NCBI GenBank assembly: GCA_011390955.1
Contig: JAABRM010000017.1
Span: forward strand, 62,001 to 126,000
Source: Oscillatoriales cyanobacterium
GTDB taxonomy: Bacteria > Cyanobacteriota > Cyanobacteriia > Cyanobacteriales > Laspinemataceae
Direction of reading: 5' to 3'
DNA: 64,000 nt
Shown piece after piece: positions 1 to 7,784 of the stretch. Position 1 is the stretch's first letter, and each line of letters starts with the position of its first letter. A program made the position numbers and the translations under genes. Under the pieces are notes generated by a model. That model ran no database searches. It was not told where the DNA came from and was given only the letters and a program-made list of their open reading frames with translations.

Positions 1-190
1 CAAAATGTTGCCAAAAGAAAGTGATGAAAAATCCTGCCAATAATACAGAAAGAACAATGCCAACTTTAAACTGCCAACTTTTCAGCATTTCTGTTAACTT
101 TTCCATCAGATTAGCCGATAAGGAAGTGACTGGATTGGTATTTTCTGGATTAATTACTTCTGGAGTTTTATTTTCCTGATTTTCAGACAT
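1..190 (-). CDS. Partial membrane protein, N-terminal 63 residues only
   Basis: The reading frame begins with ATG at 188-190 and runs off the left edge of the window, so only the N-terminus is visible. It has a polar, Asn/Glu-rich leader of about 40 residues (begins MSENQENKTPEVINPENTNP), followed by a hydrophobic stretch (VGIVLSVLLAGFFITFFW) that looks like a transmembrane helix or signal anchor. The same frame stays open upstream to a TAA near 257, and coding-like text continues beyond that stop, so a TTG start or a decayed upstream extension is possible. The family cannot be named from this fragment. Confidence 0.55.
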   Translation of the reverse strand, partial: MSENQENKTPEVINPENTNPVTSLSANLMEKLTEMLKSWQFKVGIVLSVLLAGFFITFFWQHF

Positions 191-367
191 TAAGTAGACT
201 CCTTGCCGATAAATTTCGATGACTGGTTTTCCAGGAATAGCCTGAATTTTAGCCAATTACTTAGTCAGTTTAGCAAAATAGTCCCGCTCTTGGCTGATAA
301 TTTCACAAGTTATTAATATGTGATTCAGTATTTTTGCGTTAGATTTGTTCTGGGAAGTCTCTGACAA

Positions 368-404
368 AAAAACCCGGTTCGTTCAGTAAACCGGGGGTTT
401 GGGG
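368..404 (-). terminator. Hairpin terminator downstream of the 521-829 gene
   Basis: An inverted repeat pairs AAACCCGG with CCGGGGGTTT across a loop of about 12 bases, with a run of As on its left side that reads as Us on the minus strand. This is the layout of a rho-independent terminator for the minus-strand gene at 521-829. It is related in sequence to the AGAAACC/GGTTTCT palindrome family that recurs through the window. Confidence 0.5.
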
Positions 405-520
405 ATTTCGCTTATGCCAAAAGGCTATAAATCCTATAAATCAATTTTTAATCAGGTTTGTGAGGGTTAATCAAGCGATCGCGTAAAAAAGACTGAGTTA
501 ATCAAAAAATGGATTAGAGG

Positions 521-829
521 CTAAACCGTGCAAGCAATTTTGCTATGCAGTTCGTTAATAAAGTGTTGAAATTCTCTTTGTTTTCTGACATCCGCTTCTT
601 CTAGCCAAGTTTTCACGGAGGAAACTGTATTTTGGATCCGCTCTTTTTCAACTCGAAATTCATCGAGAACTTGGCTTAAAGTTTCATCGGATAAATGTTC
701 TATCATCACGTTGATATATTCAGCCACCAGTTCTTCCGCTTCATTGTCTTTAACGGGGCCTTCCGCACCCACCGCATCATGGAATCGGCGGGCCAGACGA
801 TTAAATGCTTCGTATGCTTGATGAGACAT
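521..829 (-). CDS. Hypothetical protein, 102 aa
   Basis: A compact, acidic, probably all-helical protein of 102 residues with no signal peptide or membrane segment. The start ATG is preceded by AAAGGAG about 9 bases upstream (on the minus strand), which supports this start. Charged heptad-like stretches (VLDEFRVEKERIQNTVSSV) suggest helical packing or a short coiled coil. A hairpin terminator lies downstream at 368-404, so it looks like a monocistronic unit. I do not recognise the family. Confidence 0.6.
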   Translation of the reverse strand: MSHQAYEAFNRLARRFHDAVGAEGPVKDNEAEELVAEYINVMIEHLSDETLSQVLDEFRVEKERIQNTVSSVKTWLEEADVRKQREFQHFINELHSKIACTV

Positions 830-1116
830 TTGTGATTCTCCTTTAATATATATGCTTTGGCTATACTGTTACTATAGCTACAATTTTTTTATTTGTCAAG
901 AGATGATGACATTAGTTCATAATCAATCCCCAGGGGATGAAATCGCAGTAAAATAAACGTTGTTGGTGATTGGTGATTTGTGATTTGCAGAAATCCGTAG
1001 GGTGTTGTTCCGAGCAGTAACGCACCAATGCGCGATATATAGAGTCGTTGCGTAAGTCATAATTAATCTGAAAAACGCTGTAAAATAATCTTTAGCTAGA
1101 GTGAATAAAAATTGCT

Positions 1117-1470
1117 ATGGAAATCCAAGACTACTTTAACTTTTTAGCTGCTGATGATATTCGTATCAAAGGCAGTCGCATTGGCATCGAAAGCGTCCTT
1201 TATGAATATATTTACCGAGCCAAAACACCCGAAGAAATTGCCCAACAATTTGAAACCATTACCTTAGAAGATGTTTATGCTACCATCCTTTATTATCTGC
1301 ACAACAAAGAAGCGGTCACTGCTTACTTAGCTGACTGGTTAGAGTTCTGCCGTCAACAACGAGAAAAACAAAAAAATAATCCTTCTCCTGCACGGCAAAA
1401 ATTTCGCAAATTGAAAGCAGAATCAGCGGTTCGGGCTGAGTCAGATGAATCCGCGATCGCTGTCTGGTAA
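1117..1470 (+). CDS. DUF433 family protein (antitoxin-like)
   Basis: A 117-residue protein whose first 75 residues match the DUF433 pattern: IRIKGSRIGIESVLYEYI, then TPEEIAQQFETITLEDVYAT and YYLHN. This is a winged-helix-like domain often encoded beside a PIN-like DUF5615 toxin and read as its antitoxin. Here the next gene is CRR7 and no DUF5615 gene follows, so it is a solitary copy. The C-terminal 40 residues are basic and Ala/Arg/Lys-rich, probably disordered or DNA-binding. The antitoxin role is inferred from the family only. Confidence 0.75.
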   Translation: MEIQDYFNFLAADDIRIKGSRIGIESVLYEYIYRAKTPEEIAQQFETITLEDVYATILYYLHNKEAVTAYLADWLEFCRQQREKQKNNPSPARQKFRKLKAESAVRAESDESAIAVW

Positions 1471-1562
1471 AGACAATTCAATATTTACTTGATAAGCATA
1501 TCGCCAACCAAGGAAAGACGCCTATAATACCGTTTTTAATTAAAAATGCCAAGGAGGAAACG

Positions 1563-1829
1563 ATGCCAAGTCCAATTATGTATGAAGCGGAAGAAACTTT
1601 TGTGGTTCTAGACCCGAGCCTGTTGGAAGAAGAATTTATGACTGGGGAGGAACTTTTGATTAAGTTAAAACAAATTTTATCCCAGACTCCTGTGGATGAA
1701 TTAACCCCAGATATCAGAAAATATAGCTCCCTTGATGAGCAAGCGAAATATTTGCTTACGACTGGTTGTGAGTTGGAACTCGCACCAGGAAAAACTCTGC
1801 AATGGTATGTAGTGCGATTGGAAAAATAG
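1563..1829 (+). CDS. crr7: Chlororespiratory reduction protein 7 (CRR7), NDH-1 assembly factor
   Basis: An 88-residue protein with the features of the CRR7 family of cyanobacteria and chloroplasts: an N-terminal YEAEETFVVLDP strand, the EEEFMTGEELLIKLKQIL helix, and a C-terminal segment ending LQWYVVRLEK. In plants CRR7 is needed for accumulation of the chloroplast NDH complex, so a role in NDH-1 assembly is inferred here. AAGGAGG lies about 7 bases before the ATG at 1563. It is soluble, of normal family length, and followed by heptanucleotide repeats. Confidence 0.8.
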   Translation: MPSPIMYEAEETFVVLDPSLLEEEFMTGEELLIKLKQILSQTPVDELTPDIRKYSSLDEQAKYLLTTGCELELAPGKTLQWYVVRLEK

Positions 1830-1838
1830 CTTAAATTT

Positions 1839-1999
1839 TGTTGTTGGTTGTTGTTGGTTGGTGGTTGTTGGTGGTTGTTTGTTGTTTGTTGTTTGTTGTT
1901 TGTTGGTTGGGGTGTAATTGATAATTGATAATTGATAATTGATAATTTTATTTAATTGTCAATTATCAATTATCAATTATCAATTATCAATTGTTAATT
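1839..1999. repeat. Short tandem heptanucleotide repeats
   Basis: Two blocks of 7-base repeats lie back to back: GTTGTTT/GTTGGTT at about 1839-1911, then AATTGAT and its complement AATTATC/AATTGTC at about 1916-1999. The second block switches strand sense midway and could form a long A/T-rich hairpin. The same units recur at 23.3-24.05, 45.4, 48.6 and 56.05 kb. Confidence 0.85.
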
Positions 2000-2034
2000 G
2001 TTTTCCCCCGCTCCCCTGCACTCCTGTTCCCTGG

Positions 2035-2586
2035 TTAATTTTTCGGCTGGGTAATCAGGGCTACATCTATTTGATCTTTTTTCGGTTGGGTAATTTCAGC
2101 CCGGATTCCTGGCCCAAAAAACTTTTCGATTTTTTCTCGTTTTTCTTGCCAGGTTTCTAAGGTAAATTTGGGTGAGTCAAATTCTAAAATTAACCCATAG
2201 TTGCCATCAATTTCTATTTCCCGTAATCCCGCAAGTACCGGACGTTCTTTGTCGTTAGGATTTAAGCCAAACCGCTGTAATGAATCATCCAAGTGGGCAT
2301 CTTGACCGTAACGATACCGGGTTACGTCTTTGCGGATTTGATTTTGAATTTCCGTGGCCATTTTTTGACGCAATGCCAGGACTTTCTCGGAGGTGGGCTG
2401 ACTAAATGGGACGGGTTTGAGTTCGGCAGATTTGAGGGCTAAACCTCCGAGTAATAAGGGGATGCCATAAAAAAATCCGGCTAGGTTTAAGGTGGCATAG
2501 TCGGCAAAATAAGCCGCAAATCCCACTACGGTGAGGATACCCCCAATGACTAAACCGACAGAACTGAGAGAGATTTTACCAAACAT
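2035..2586 (-). CDS. DUF2854 family membrane protein
   Basis: A 183-residue protein, taking the ATG at 2586 as start because MFGKISLSSVGLVIGGILTV is the usual N-terminus of this cyanobacterial family; an ATG 14 codons upstream adds atypical residues. Two hydrophobic helices occupy roughly residues 8-28 and 33-53, the second with the typical TLNLAGFFYGIPLLLGGLAL. The remaining 130 residues form a soluble, charged domain. The family is common in cyanobacteria and has a plastid-directed plant counterpart. Its function is unknown. Confidence 0.75.
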   Translation of the reverse strand: MFGKISLSSVGLVIGGILTVVGFAAYFADYATLNLAGFFYGIPLLLGGLALKSAELKPVPFSQPTSEKVLALRQKMATEIQNQIRKDVTRYRYGQDAHLDDSLQRFGLNPNDKERPVLAGLREIEIDGNYGLILEFDSPKFTLETWQEKREKIEKFFGPGIRAEITQPKKDQIDVALITQPKN

Positions 2587-2757
2587 AAGATAACTTTGAA
2601 GAAGGCAATATTGTGTAACAATGTACAAAAAACAAGCGATCGCCTTTTTATTGTACCCTAAAGCGATCGCTTTGATGATTTTATTTGGCTAATCAATGGG
2701 TCAGCTTCCCGGAAATCCTGAAACCAAGGTCAATTATTTAAGGATTATTTGACTAAT

Positions 2758-4023
2758 TTAAGGACTAACAATGTAAGAATTGCTCAAGGGTTCCACTTCT
2801 CCAGCGATCGCCAAAGCTTGATGAATCATCACCGCTACTTCTGCCCGCGTTGCCGGTTGATTGGGATTCAGTAATGTGCGATCGGGATAATTAACTACCA
2901 GACTATTTTGCGTCGCTGCCGCTACTTTCTGGATGGCATAATTGGGAATATCTTTGGCATCTTTATATTGTGTAATCATCCCCGCTGATTGGGGGGACGG
3001 CAAATTTAGATTTAAACCACTGGCAATGGCGACTAAAACTTGCACGCGAGGAACTTTTTGTTCTGGTTGGAAAACTTCTCCGGGATATCCCCGTAAAAAG
3101 CCACTTTCAGAAACTTGATTAATCGCCTTTGCTGCCCAATAGTCTTGGGGAATATCTTTATATTTAACTCCTGTTTGCTTGGCTTTATGGTCAAAAACTT
3201 TTTGCAACTGAGCGGCTAATTCGGCACGGGTTACAGGCTCATTTGGTCGAAAAGAACCATCAGGAAAACCCGAAACTACGTTAATTGTAAGTAGCGCTTG
3301 AATTGCCGGTTTTGCCCAATAATCATCGGGAACATCAGAAAATTTTTCTGGTGGCGTATTTGTTGGCGTAGTTGTTGGGGTTGTAACCGCTGGTTTGCTG
3401 TCAGTTGCTTTAGCCGTTTCTTCGGGAGTAGCGGTTTCAGCAGTTGGGGTTGTAACCGCTGGTTTGCTGTCAGTTGCTTTAGCCGTTTCTTCGGGAGTAG
3501 CGGTTTCAGCAGTTGGGGTTGTAACCGCTGGTTTGCTGTCAGTTGCTTTAGGGGTTTCCGCTGGGTTAGGGGTGGGACTAACCGGAGTAGAAAATGATGC
3601 AGTTTCAGGGGACTTTTCTGGAGTCGAAGAGGTTGAATTCAGCGACAAAAGGGAAATAGGCCCGATCTGCGACAATAATAAGCTTTTATTTGATTCACTA
3701 GATGCCACCTGACCTTCTAAGGCGGAAGGTTTAGCTAATTTTTGGGCATCATTTAGGGGAATGGATGATTTTGCTTGATTTTCCCCTGTTGGCTGAATAG
3801 CGGCAACTTTTGCCGGTTCTGATGATTGACTTGATGGTGAAGAACTGACAAAAATTTGGGGAGATTTTAAGGTTAATGCTGAGTTATCCCGCAGCATAAT
3901 CCAAAAGAATATGCTACCGATACCCAATAAAGCCACAATCACCGCAATGAATTCGTCCCATTGCCGGTTGTCTTTTGGTGATGGTTGGTCGTTTGAATTC
4001 GGTGAATTAGATGAGTTAGTCAT
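2758..4023 (-). CDS. Membrane-anchored protein with three S-layer homology (SLH) domains
   Basis: The 421-residue product has a short polar N-terminus and one transmembrane anchor at about residues 25-44 (FIAVIVALLGIGSIFFWIML). A long low-complexity Ser/Thr/Pro/Glu linker (about 50-220) includes repeats of ATDSKPAVTTPT. Three SLH domains follow: FSDVPDDYWAKPAI with GFPDGSFRPNEPVTRAE; YKDIPQDYWAAKAI with GYPGEVFQPEQKVPRVQ; and a third with NYPDRTLLNPNQPATRAE. SLH domains bind cell-wall-linked polymers, so the protein probably spans from the inner membrane toward peptidoglycan. The linker repeat is an exact DNA repeat (about 3380-3550) likely to vary in copy number. Confidence 0.8.
   Translation of the reverse strand: MTNSSNSPNSNDQPSPKDNRQWDEFIAVIVALLGIGSIFFWIMLRDNSALTLKSPQIFVSSSPSSQSSEPAKVAAIQPTGENQAKSSIPLNDAQKLAKPSALEGQVASSESNKSLLLSQIGPISLLSLNSTSSTPEKSPETASFSTPVSPTPNPAETPKATDSKPAVTTPTAETATPEETAKATDSKPAVTTPTAETATPEETAKATDSKPAVTTPTTTPTNTPPEKFSDVPDDYWAKPAIQALLTINVVSGFPDGSFRPNEPVTRAELAAQLQKVFDHKAKQTGVKYKDIPQDYWAAKAINQVSESGFLRGYPGEVFQPEQKVPRVQVLVAIASGLNLNLPSPQSAGMITQYKDAKDIPNYAIQKVAAATQNSLVVNYPDRTLLNPNQPATRAEVAVMIHQALAIAGEVEPLSNSYIVSP
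3380..3550. repeat. In-frame 69-bp tandem repeat in the SLH protein linker
   Basis: About two and a half copies of a 69-base unit encode repeats of the linker peptide ATDSKPAVTTPTAETATPEE. The copies are almost identical at DNA level, which points to recent slippage or recombination. The unit is a multiple of three, so copy-number changes alter linker length without breaking the frame. Confidence 0.8.
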
Positions 4024-4095
4024 AGCGATCGCTCACAATGCAATAAATTATGCAATAAATTATGCAATAAATTTCTCAACAAGTTTATTCTGACA

Positions 4096-4148
4096 CTGAT
4101 TCTGGCTTTTGGGGCTGCGATCGCCCAAAAACAGCCAAAAATAACTCC
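4096..4148. repeat. 53-bp direct repeat, copy 1
   Basis: This sequence, centred on a HIP1-like GCGATCGCCC core, recurs at 4261-4314 with one visible mismatch (GATTCTGG versus GATTTTGG). The unit is an imperfect palindrome (TTTTGGCT near one end, AGCCAAAA near the other). The two copies bracket the 113-bp element at 4152-4264. Confidence 0.75.
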
Positions 4149-4151
4149 ATG

Positions 4152-4264
4152 TACAAAAATTTATGCAACAATAAGTATTTATATTGTAGGGTGGGCAAAA
4201 TTCCACCATTATCTATGGTAGGGTGCGTAAATTTTTTTGCCCACCCTACGAATGTTAGGGGCTG
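4152..4264. repeat. Interspersed 113-bp repeat, copy A
   Basis: This begins TACAAAAATTTATGCAACAA and contains GTAGGGTGGGCA and its inverse TGCCCACCCTAC, forming a potential hairpin. An almost identical copy lies at 6663-6775. Differences are confined to a few bases (for example GTGCGTAA against GTGGGTAA). It has no coding capacity and looks like a small non-autonomous mobile repeat. Confidence 0.75.
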
Positions 4265-4314
4265 ATTTTGGCTTTTGGGGCTGCGATCGCCCAAAAACAG
4301 CCAAAAATAACTCC
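4261..4314. repeat. 53-bp direct repeat, copy 2
   Basis: Second copy of the sequence at 4096-4148, directly adjoining the right end of the 113-bp element. The arrangement (repeat, element, repeat) suggests either a duplication made during insertion or a tandem duplication of a larger unit. Confidence 0.75.
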
Positions 4315-4361
4315 CACAGTCCTCTTTGGGACAGACGATCCATCATTGCCTTTGATGAAAC

Positions 4362-4787
4362 TTACAGAGGTTTGGCTGAGGAAAAATTTAACTTGGGTAA
4401 AAATACAGCCACAGGTAAGTGAAAAAACTCCGCCAATTCTTGAATATGACGGGTGGTTAGTTGCCGTTTTCCATTGATGACATCAGAGACAATGGATTCG
4501 GTTTTAAAGATAGGTACTAGGTCTTTTTGTTTAAGATTTCGTTCAGCAATCAAGACCTTTAACAGTTCTACTCCATAAATATCAGGAATCATATCTGCTT
4601 GTTGGTTTTCATAGTGCAAAACCAAGGTTCCTAAAACATCCAGATAATCTTCTTCTTCTGGAGTCAGTTCTGGTTTATCTAGTAATTTGTCGATCGCCGC
4701 TTGAGTTGCGGCAAAATCTGCTTCAGAGGTAATGGGACGAGGCGGAAAGGCTTGAAGCAGTTGCATATATTTTTCGGCTGTCACCAT
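4362..4787 (-). CDS. HigA-type HTH regulator, orphan antitoxin candidate
   Basis: A 141-residue protein. The N-terminal two-thirds resembles HigA-family antitoxins (PEEEDYLDVLGTLVLHYE), and the C-terminal part is an Xre-like helix-turn-helix (LLKVLIAERNLKQKDLVPIF, then SIVSDVINGKRQLTTRHIQE). Such proteins usually neutralise and co-repress a HigB-type mRNA interferase encoded just upstream. The 250 bases upstream hold no recognisable HigB, so it is an orphan here. It may act as a stand-alone regulator, as an antitoxin for a toxin elsewhere, or may be the relic of a module that lost its toxin. Confidence 0.75.
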   Translation of the reverse strand: MVTAEKYMQLLQAFPPRPITSEADFAATQAAIDKLLDKPELTPEEEDYLDVLGTLVLHYENQQADMIPDIYGVELLKVLIAERNLKQKDLVPIFKTESIVSDVINGKRQLTTRHIQELAEFFHLPVAVFLPKLNFSSAKPL

Positions 4788-5132
4788 AAGTTTAATCTCT
4801 GGTATAATTTAATCAACTAATCAACAAATATATATTGGGTGATTTCACCAAGGAAGGCAGAGTGATTTTAATCGATTCAATTAGATATATTTGAACCTGG
4901 ACAGATAAGTCTAATGCATCAGGGGCGCAAGCATTGCGCCCCGAAAAATACCAAATAACCTTATGCTTGCGCCTCCAAATAATTGTATTAATCTTCAATT
5001 GAAATAGCTATAATATGCCTTTTCAACTTGGTTTATAAATGAAGTGTTTACAACCATCATCTGCTTTCCTTGGCGTTGCGGTGGTTTTGGCCACTGCGCT
5101 AATTTTAACATATAATCTTAGCAATTTGCGAA

Positions 5133-5200
5133 GCCAAAGAAACCGGGTTTCTCCGATAATTTGTGTCGGAACGCCGATATTCCCTAAAGAAACCCGGTTT
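5133..5200. repeat. Pair of AGAAACC-GGTTTCT palindromes
   Basis: Two copies of the 15-base palindrome AGAAACC[C/G]GGTTTCT lie about 50 bases apart in opposite central-base orientation. Paired copies of the same sequence recur at 25.17-25.23, 25.97-26.04, 27.02-27.08 and 54.3-54.5 kb. Here they lie just 5' of proA, inside a false N-terminal extension of its frame. Confidence 0.8.
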
Positions 5201-5275
5201 CTCAGAAAATATTTATCCCCTGAGAAACTCAGCGGTAGGATGAAATCATTGACGTTTTGTAACCGATCTAAATCT

Positions 5276-6589
5276 ATGACTTTGACTGCAACCGGATCGC
5301 CCAGTTTAGAAGATATTGCCCGCAAAACCCGTGACGCTGCCCGTCAGTTGGGGATTCTGTCCACCGAGGAGAGAAATCAAGGAATTGAAGCGATCGCCGC
5401 TGCCTTGGAAGCTGCCACCCCGGACATTCTCGCTGCTAATGCGATCGACTGTGAAAACGCTGCGGCTGACGGCATTGCCAAACCCTTGTATCACCGACTG
5501 AAACTCACCGCAAGCAAACTCCAAGCCACTATTGCCGGGGTCCGAGATGTGGGGAAATTGCCGGATCCCGTTGGCGCCGTGCAAATTCACCGAGAACTGG
5601 ATGAAGGATTGATTCTCAAGCGAGTGACTTGTCCCCTGGGAGTTTTGGGGATTATTTTTGAAGCGCGACCGGATGCGGCGATTCAAATTTCGGCTTTAGG
5701 GATTAAATCCGGTAATGGGGTAATTCTCAAAGGCGGAAAAGAGGCGATTCATTCTTGTACCGCGATTGTGAAAGCCATTCGCCAAGGTCTTGGGACAACG
5801 AAAATCGATCCAGATGTGGTGCAATTGCTGACCACTAGAGAGGAAATTCAAGAGTTACTCAAACTGGATAAATATGTTGACTTGATTATTCCCAGAGGGT
5901 CTAATTCTTTTGTCCAGTTCGTGATGAATCACACGAATATTCCCGTGTTGGGTCATGCGGATGGCGTTTGTCATCTCTATATAGATGCGGCGGCAGATAT
6001 GGAAAAAGCCGTTAACATTACGGTGGATTCTAAAACTCAATATCCCGCTGCTTGTAATGCTACGGAAACTTTATTAGTTCACCGGAATATTGCCGCTAAT
6101 TTTTTGCCTTTGGTGGCGAAAGGTTTGCAAATTCATCAAGTAGAATTACGGGGCGATCGCATTACCCGTGATTTTCTCCGGGATTTGGCGATCGCGGAAG
6201 CTACGGACGAAGATTGGGCCACGGAATATACGGATTTAATCCTATCAATTAAAATTGTCAACTCTCTGGAAGATGCGATCGCTCATATTAATCAATATGG
6301 ATCGGGACATACTGATGCGATCGTCACCGAAGATAGCGCGGCTGCCAGCAAATTTTTAGCCCAAGTAGATGCGGCTGGAGTGTTTCATAATTGTTCCACC
6401 CGCTTTGCCGATGGTTTCCGCTATGGTTTTGGTGCGGAAGTGGGCATTAGTACCAGCCAAATGCCGCCCCGTGGCCCCGTGGGACTCGAAGGATTAATTA
6501 CTTATAAATATCAAGTCACGGGCAACGGTCATATTGTCGCCACTTACTCTGGCGACCATCCTAAATCTTTTACCCACCGGGATTTATAA
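5276..6589 (+). CDS. proA: Glutamate-5-semialdehyde dehydrogenase (gamma-glutamyl phosphate reductase)
   Basis: ProA reduces gamma-glutamyl phosphate with NADPH to glutamate-5-semialdehyde, the second step of proline synthesis, in the cytosol. The 437-residue product from ATG 5276 has the usual family length. It carries the catalytic cysteine near residue 260 in [14 protein letters not shown], preceded by [11 protein letters not shown], and the C-terminal [20 protein letters not shown]. The frame stays open 79 codons upstream, but that extension is built from the AGAAACC/GGTTTCT repeats and does not resemble ProA. proB is not in this window. A hairpin terminator follows at 6597-6642. Confidence 0.95.
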   Translation: MTLTATGSPSLEDIARKTRDAARQLGILSTEERNQGIEAIAAALEAATPDILAANAIDCENAAADGIAKPLYHRLKLTASKLQATIAGVRDVGKLPDPVGAVQIHRELDEGLILKRVTCPLGVLGIIFEARPDAAIQISALGIKSGNGVILKGGKEAIHSCTAIVKAIRQGLGTTKIDPDVVQLLTTREEIQELLKLDKYVDLIIPRGSNSFVQFVMNHTNIPVLGHADGVCHLYIDAAADMEKAVNITVDSKTQYPAACNATETLLVHRNIAANFLPLVAKGLQIHQVELRGDRITRDFLRDLAIAEATDEDWATEYTDLILSIKIVNSLEDAIAHINQYGSGHTDAIVTEDSAAASKFLAQVDAAGVFHNCSTRFADGFRYGFGAEVGISTSQMPPRGPVGLEGLITYKYQVTGNGHIVATYSGDHPKSFTHRDL

Positions 6590-6596
6590 TCAGAAA

Positions 6597-6642
6597 AAAA
6601 ACCGGGTTTCTGTGGTTAATTCCGCATAAAAACCCGGTTTTT
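6597..6642 (+). terminator. Rho-independent terminator of proA
   Basis: AAAAACCGGGTT at 6597-6608 pairs with AACCCGGTTTTT at 6631-6642, and the T-run at the end provides the U-tract. It starts about 8 bases after the proA stop codon. It derives from the same palindrome family as the 5133-5200 repeats, apparently recruited as a terminator. Confidence 0.75.
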
Positions 6643-6662
6643 AGGACTATTTTAATACCACT

Positions 6663-6775
6663 TACAAAAATTTATGCAACAATAAGTATTTATATTGTAG
6701 GGTGGGCAAAACTCCACCATCATATATGGTAGGGTGGGTAAAAGTTTTTGCCCACCCTACGAATCTTAGGGGCTG
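6663..6775. repeat. Interspersed 113-bp repeat, copy B
   Basis: Second copy of the element at 4152-4264, in the same orientation. It starts TACAAAAATTTATGCAACAA and ends at CTTAGGGGCTG. The hairpin arms GTAGGGTGGGCA and TGCCCACCCTAC are conserved. Confidence 0.75.
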
Positions 6776-6873
6776 TTGGATTAATTGTTGTAAATGGTAT
6801 AAGTTTGAAGTGAAAAAAACTCAGAAAAACTGGTTTTTTCCGTCGTTTATTAGTCTCCCAGAAGCGATGAATA

Positions 6874-7140
6874 TTAGACGGAAACCATTTCTGTTTGATA
6901 ATTAGGAGAAACTGGCTCAAAATGCAAGACCATGATCTGTTCAGGACGCAAACCAATTGATTCATAAGTACGACCCGTGCGATTCCGCGAAGCGGATCCC
7001 TTGCGGGAATCGCTAAATTCTACTTCAAAGGCGGCTCCATTGGCTAAAATTTCCACCACGGTGCCCACTTGTCCACGCCATAAATTATATTGGGGAAGGT
7101 CAACGGTCAGAGCGACAATATCTAATAACTGAATTTTCAT
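6874..7140 (-). CDS. DUF4926 protein with an in-frame palindrome insertion
   Basis: An 88-residue protein whose ends match the DUF4926 family of small SH3-like cyanobacterial proteins: LLDIVALTVDLPQYNLWRGQ, GTVVEILANGAAFEVEFSD, and near the C-terminus GLRPEQIMVLHFEP. DUF4926 genes often sit beside toxin-like partners, but none is evident here. Between EVEFSD and TYESIGL about 11 extra residues (SRKGSASRNRT) come from a 35-base palindromic element at 6979-7013. The frame survives, so the protein may still fold with an enlarged loop. Confidence 0.75.
   Translation of the reverse strand: MKIQLLDIVALTVDLPQYNLWRGQVGTVVEILANGAAFEVEFSDSRKGSASRNRTGRTYESIGLRPEQIMVLHFEPVSPNYQTEMVSV
6979..7013. repeat. 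35-bp palindromic element inserted in a gene
   Basis: A near-perfect palindrome with arms GCGATTCC..GC and GCGGGAATCGC around a central GGATCC. It lies inside the DUF4926 gene and keeps the reading frame. A degenerate relative (GATTCCCGC ... GGATCC ... GCGGAATC) sits in the antitoxin remnant at 24998-25156. Confidence 0.75.
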
Positions 7141-7209
7141 AATTTACGTTTCCATTAATTCCGAGATGATTGCTCCTACAAAAATATTATGATGGAAATA
7201 GGATTACTC

Positions 7210-7360
7210 TAAGTAGGTGAACATAATTAATTGCACTTTTCGTTCTCCGCCGATAGGCTTTGGATTCCCGCCTATAGCGCTAACGCCCCAGGCTTCGCTA
7301 ACGCGGGAATGACAGTTTTTCTTCTGATATGGTCTGCATTTATTTCTGCCCACCTACTTA
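7210..7360 (+). mobile_element. MITE with TAAGTAGGTG terminal inverted repeats, copy 1
   Basis: This 151-base element starts TAAGTAGGTGAACATAATTA and ends TGCCCACCTACTTA, giving 10-base perfect terminal inverted repeats ending in TA. The arms are shared with copies at 15494-15644, 42078-42206 and 61193-61348, while the core, bounded by ATTCCCG and CGGGAAT, differs in each copy. It has no coding capacity. The TA at each end fits movement by an IS630/Tc1-type transposase, which is an inference. It lies immediately before a truncated gene at 7388. Confidence 0.8.
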
Positions 7361-7387
7361 AAATTAGCATGACAATTTTTCGCTCAG

Positions 7388-7783
7388 GTGGTGGGATTGA
7401 CCAATAGCGCAGGTAGGCTTCTGGGAAATTTAGCCCATCAAACGGATTTCATTGAAGTCGAAAAATTAAGACTTGTTGAACAGCATCTAGCGCAGTTTGA
7501 GGAATTTCCGGGAGAGTTTCCCCAAAATTGGGCAATGCTGAATCGGCTAAAGACTGCTCTTGCCCAGGAGTCTGCAATTTCGGGGGCTGACTTAAGCTTC
7601 TATTACCATGAATTAAAAGAAGCTGAATTCATGGCTAATGGACTTTCATATTATGAGGCACAAGCAGAAGCTTTGAAATTCTATGGAGTATCACCTTTCA
7701 GCCTATATCACCCCGATGCGATCGAGGCTTTTCCAGATCAATTCAACAAAAACTGGTTTAATGCTTGGGGGATCGAGAAATAA
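7388..7783 (+). pseudogene. Truncated C-terminal tail of a toxin-like protein
   Basis: This open frame of 131 codons has only a GTG at 7388 as start and a TGA at 7370-7372, just after the MITE, and no clear ribosome binding site. The compact C-terminus (YYHELKEAEFMANGLSYYEA, then LYHPDAIEAFPDQFNKNWF) has the His/Glu/Asp-rich look of toxin tips at the end of long polymorphic toxins. The next gene starts two bases after the stop, as in toxin-immunity pairs. I infer a 5'-truncated toxin cut off at the MITE insertion. The family is not recognised and it might be expressed as a short protein. Confidence 0.45.
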
Positions 7784-7784
7784 A

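Noticed and set aside
3298-3712. Plus-strand frames opposite the SLH-protein linker
   Set aside because: They are shadows of the 69-bp repeat on the other strand, where a full SLH protein is encoded.
4813-4998. 61-residue minus-strand frame as a HigB toxin upstream of HigA
   Set aside because: It lacks HigB length and motifs, and is partly made of the GGGGCGCAAGCATTGCGCC repeat.
5039-5275. 79-residue N-terminal extension of ProA with a signal-like hydrophobic stretch
   Set aside because: It is encoded by AGAAACC palindromes, is absent from the family, and ATG 5276 gives normal ProA length.
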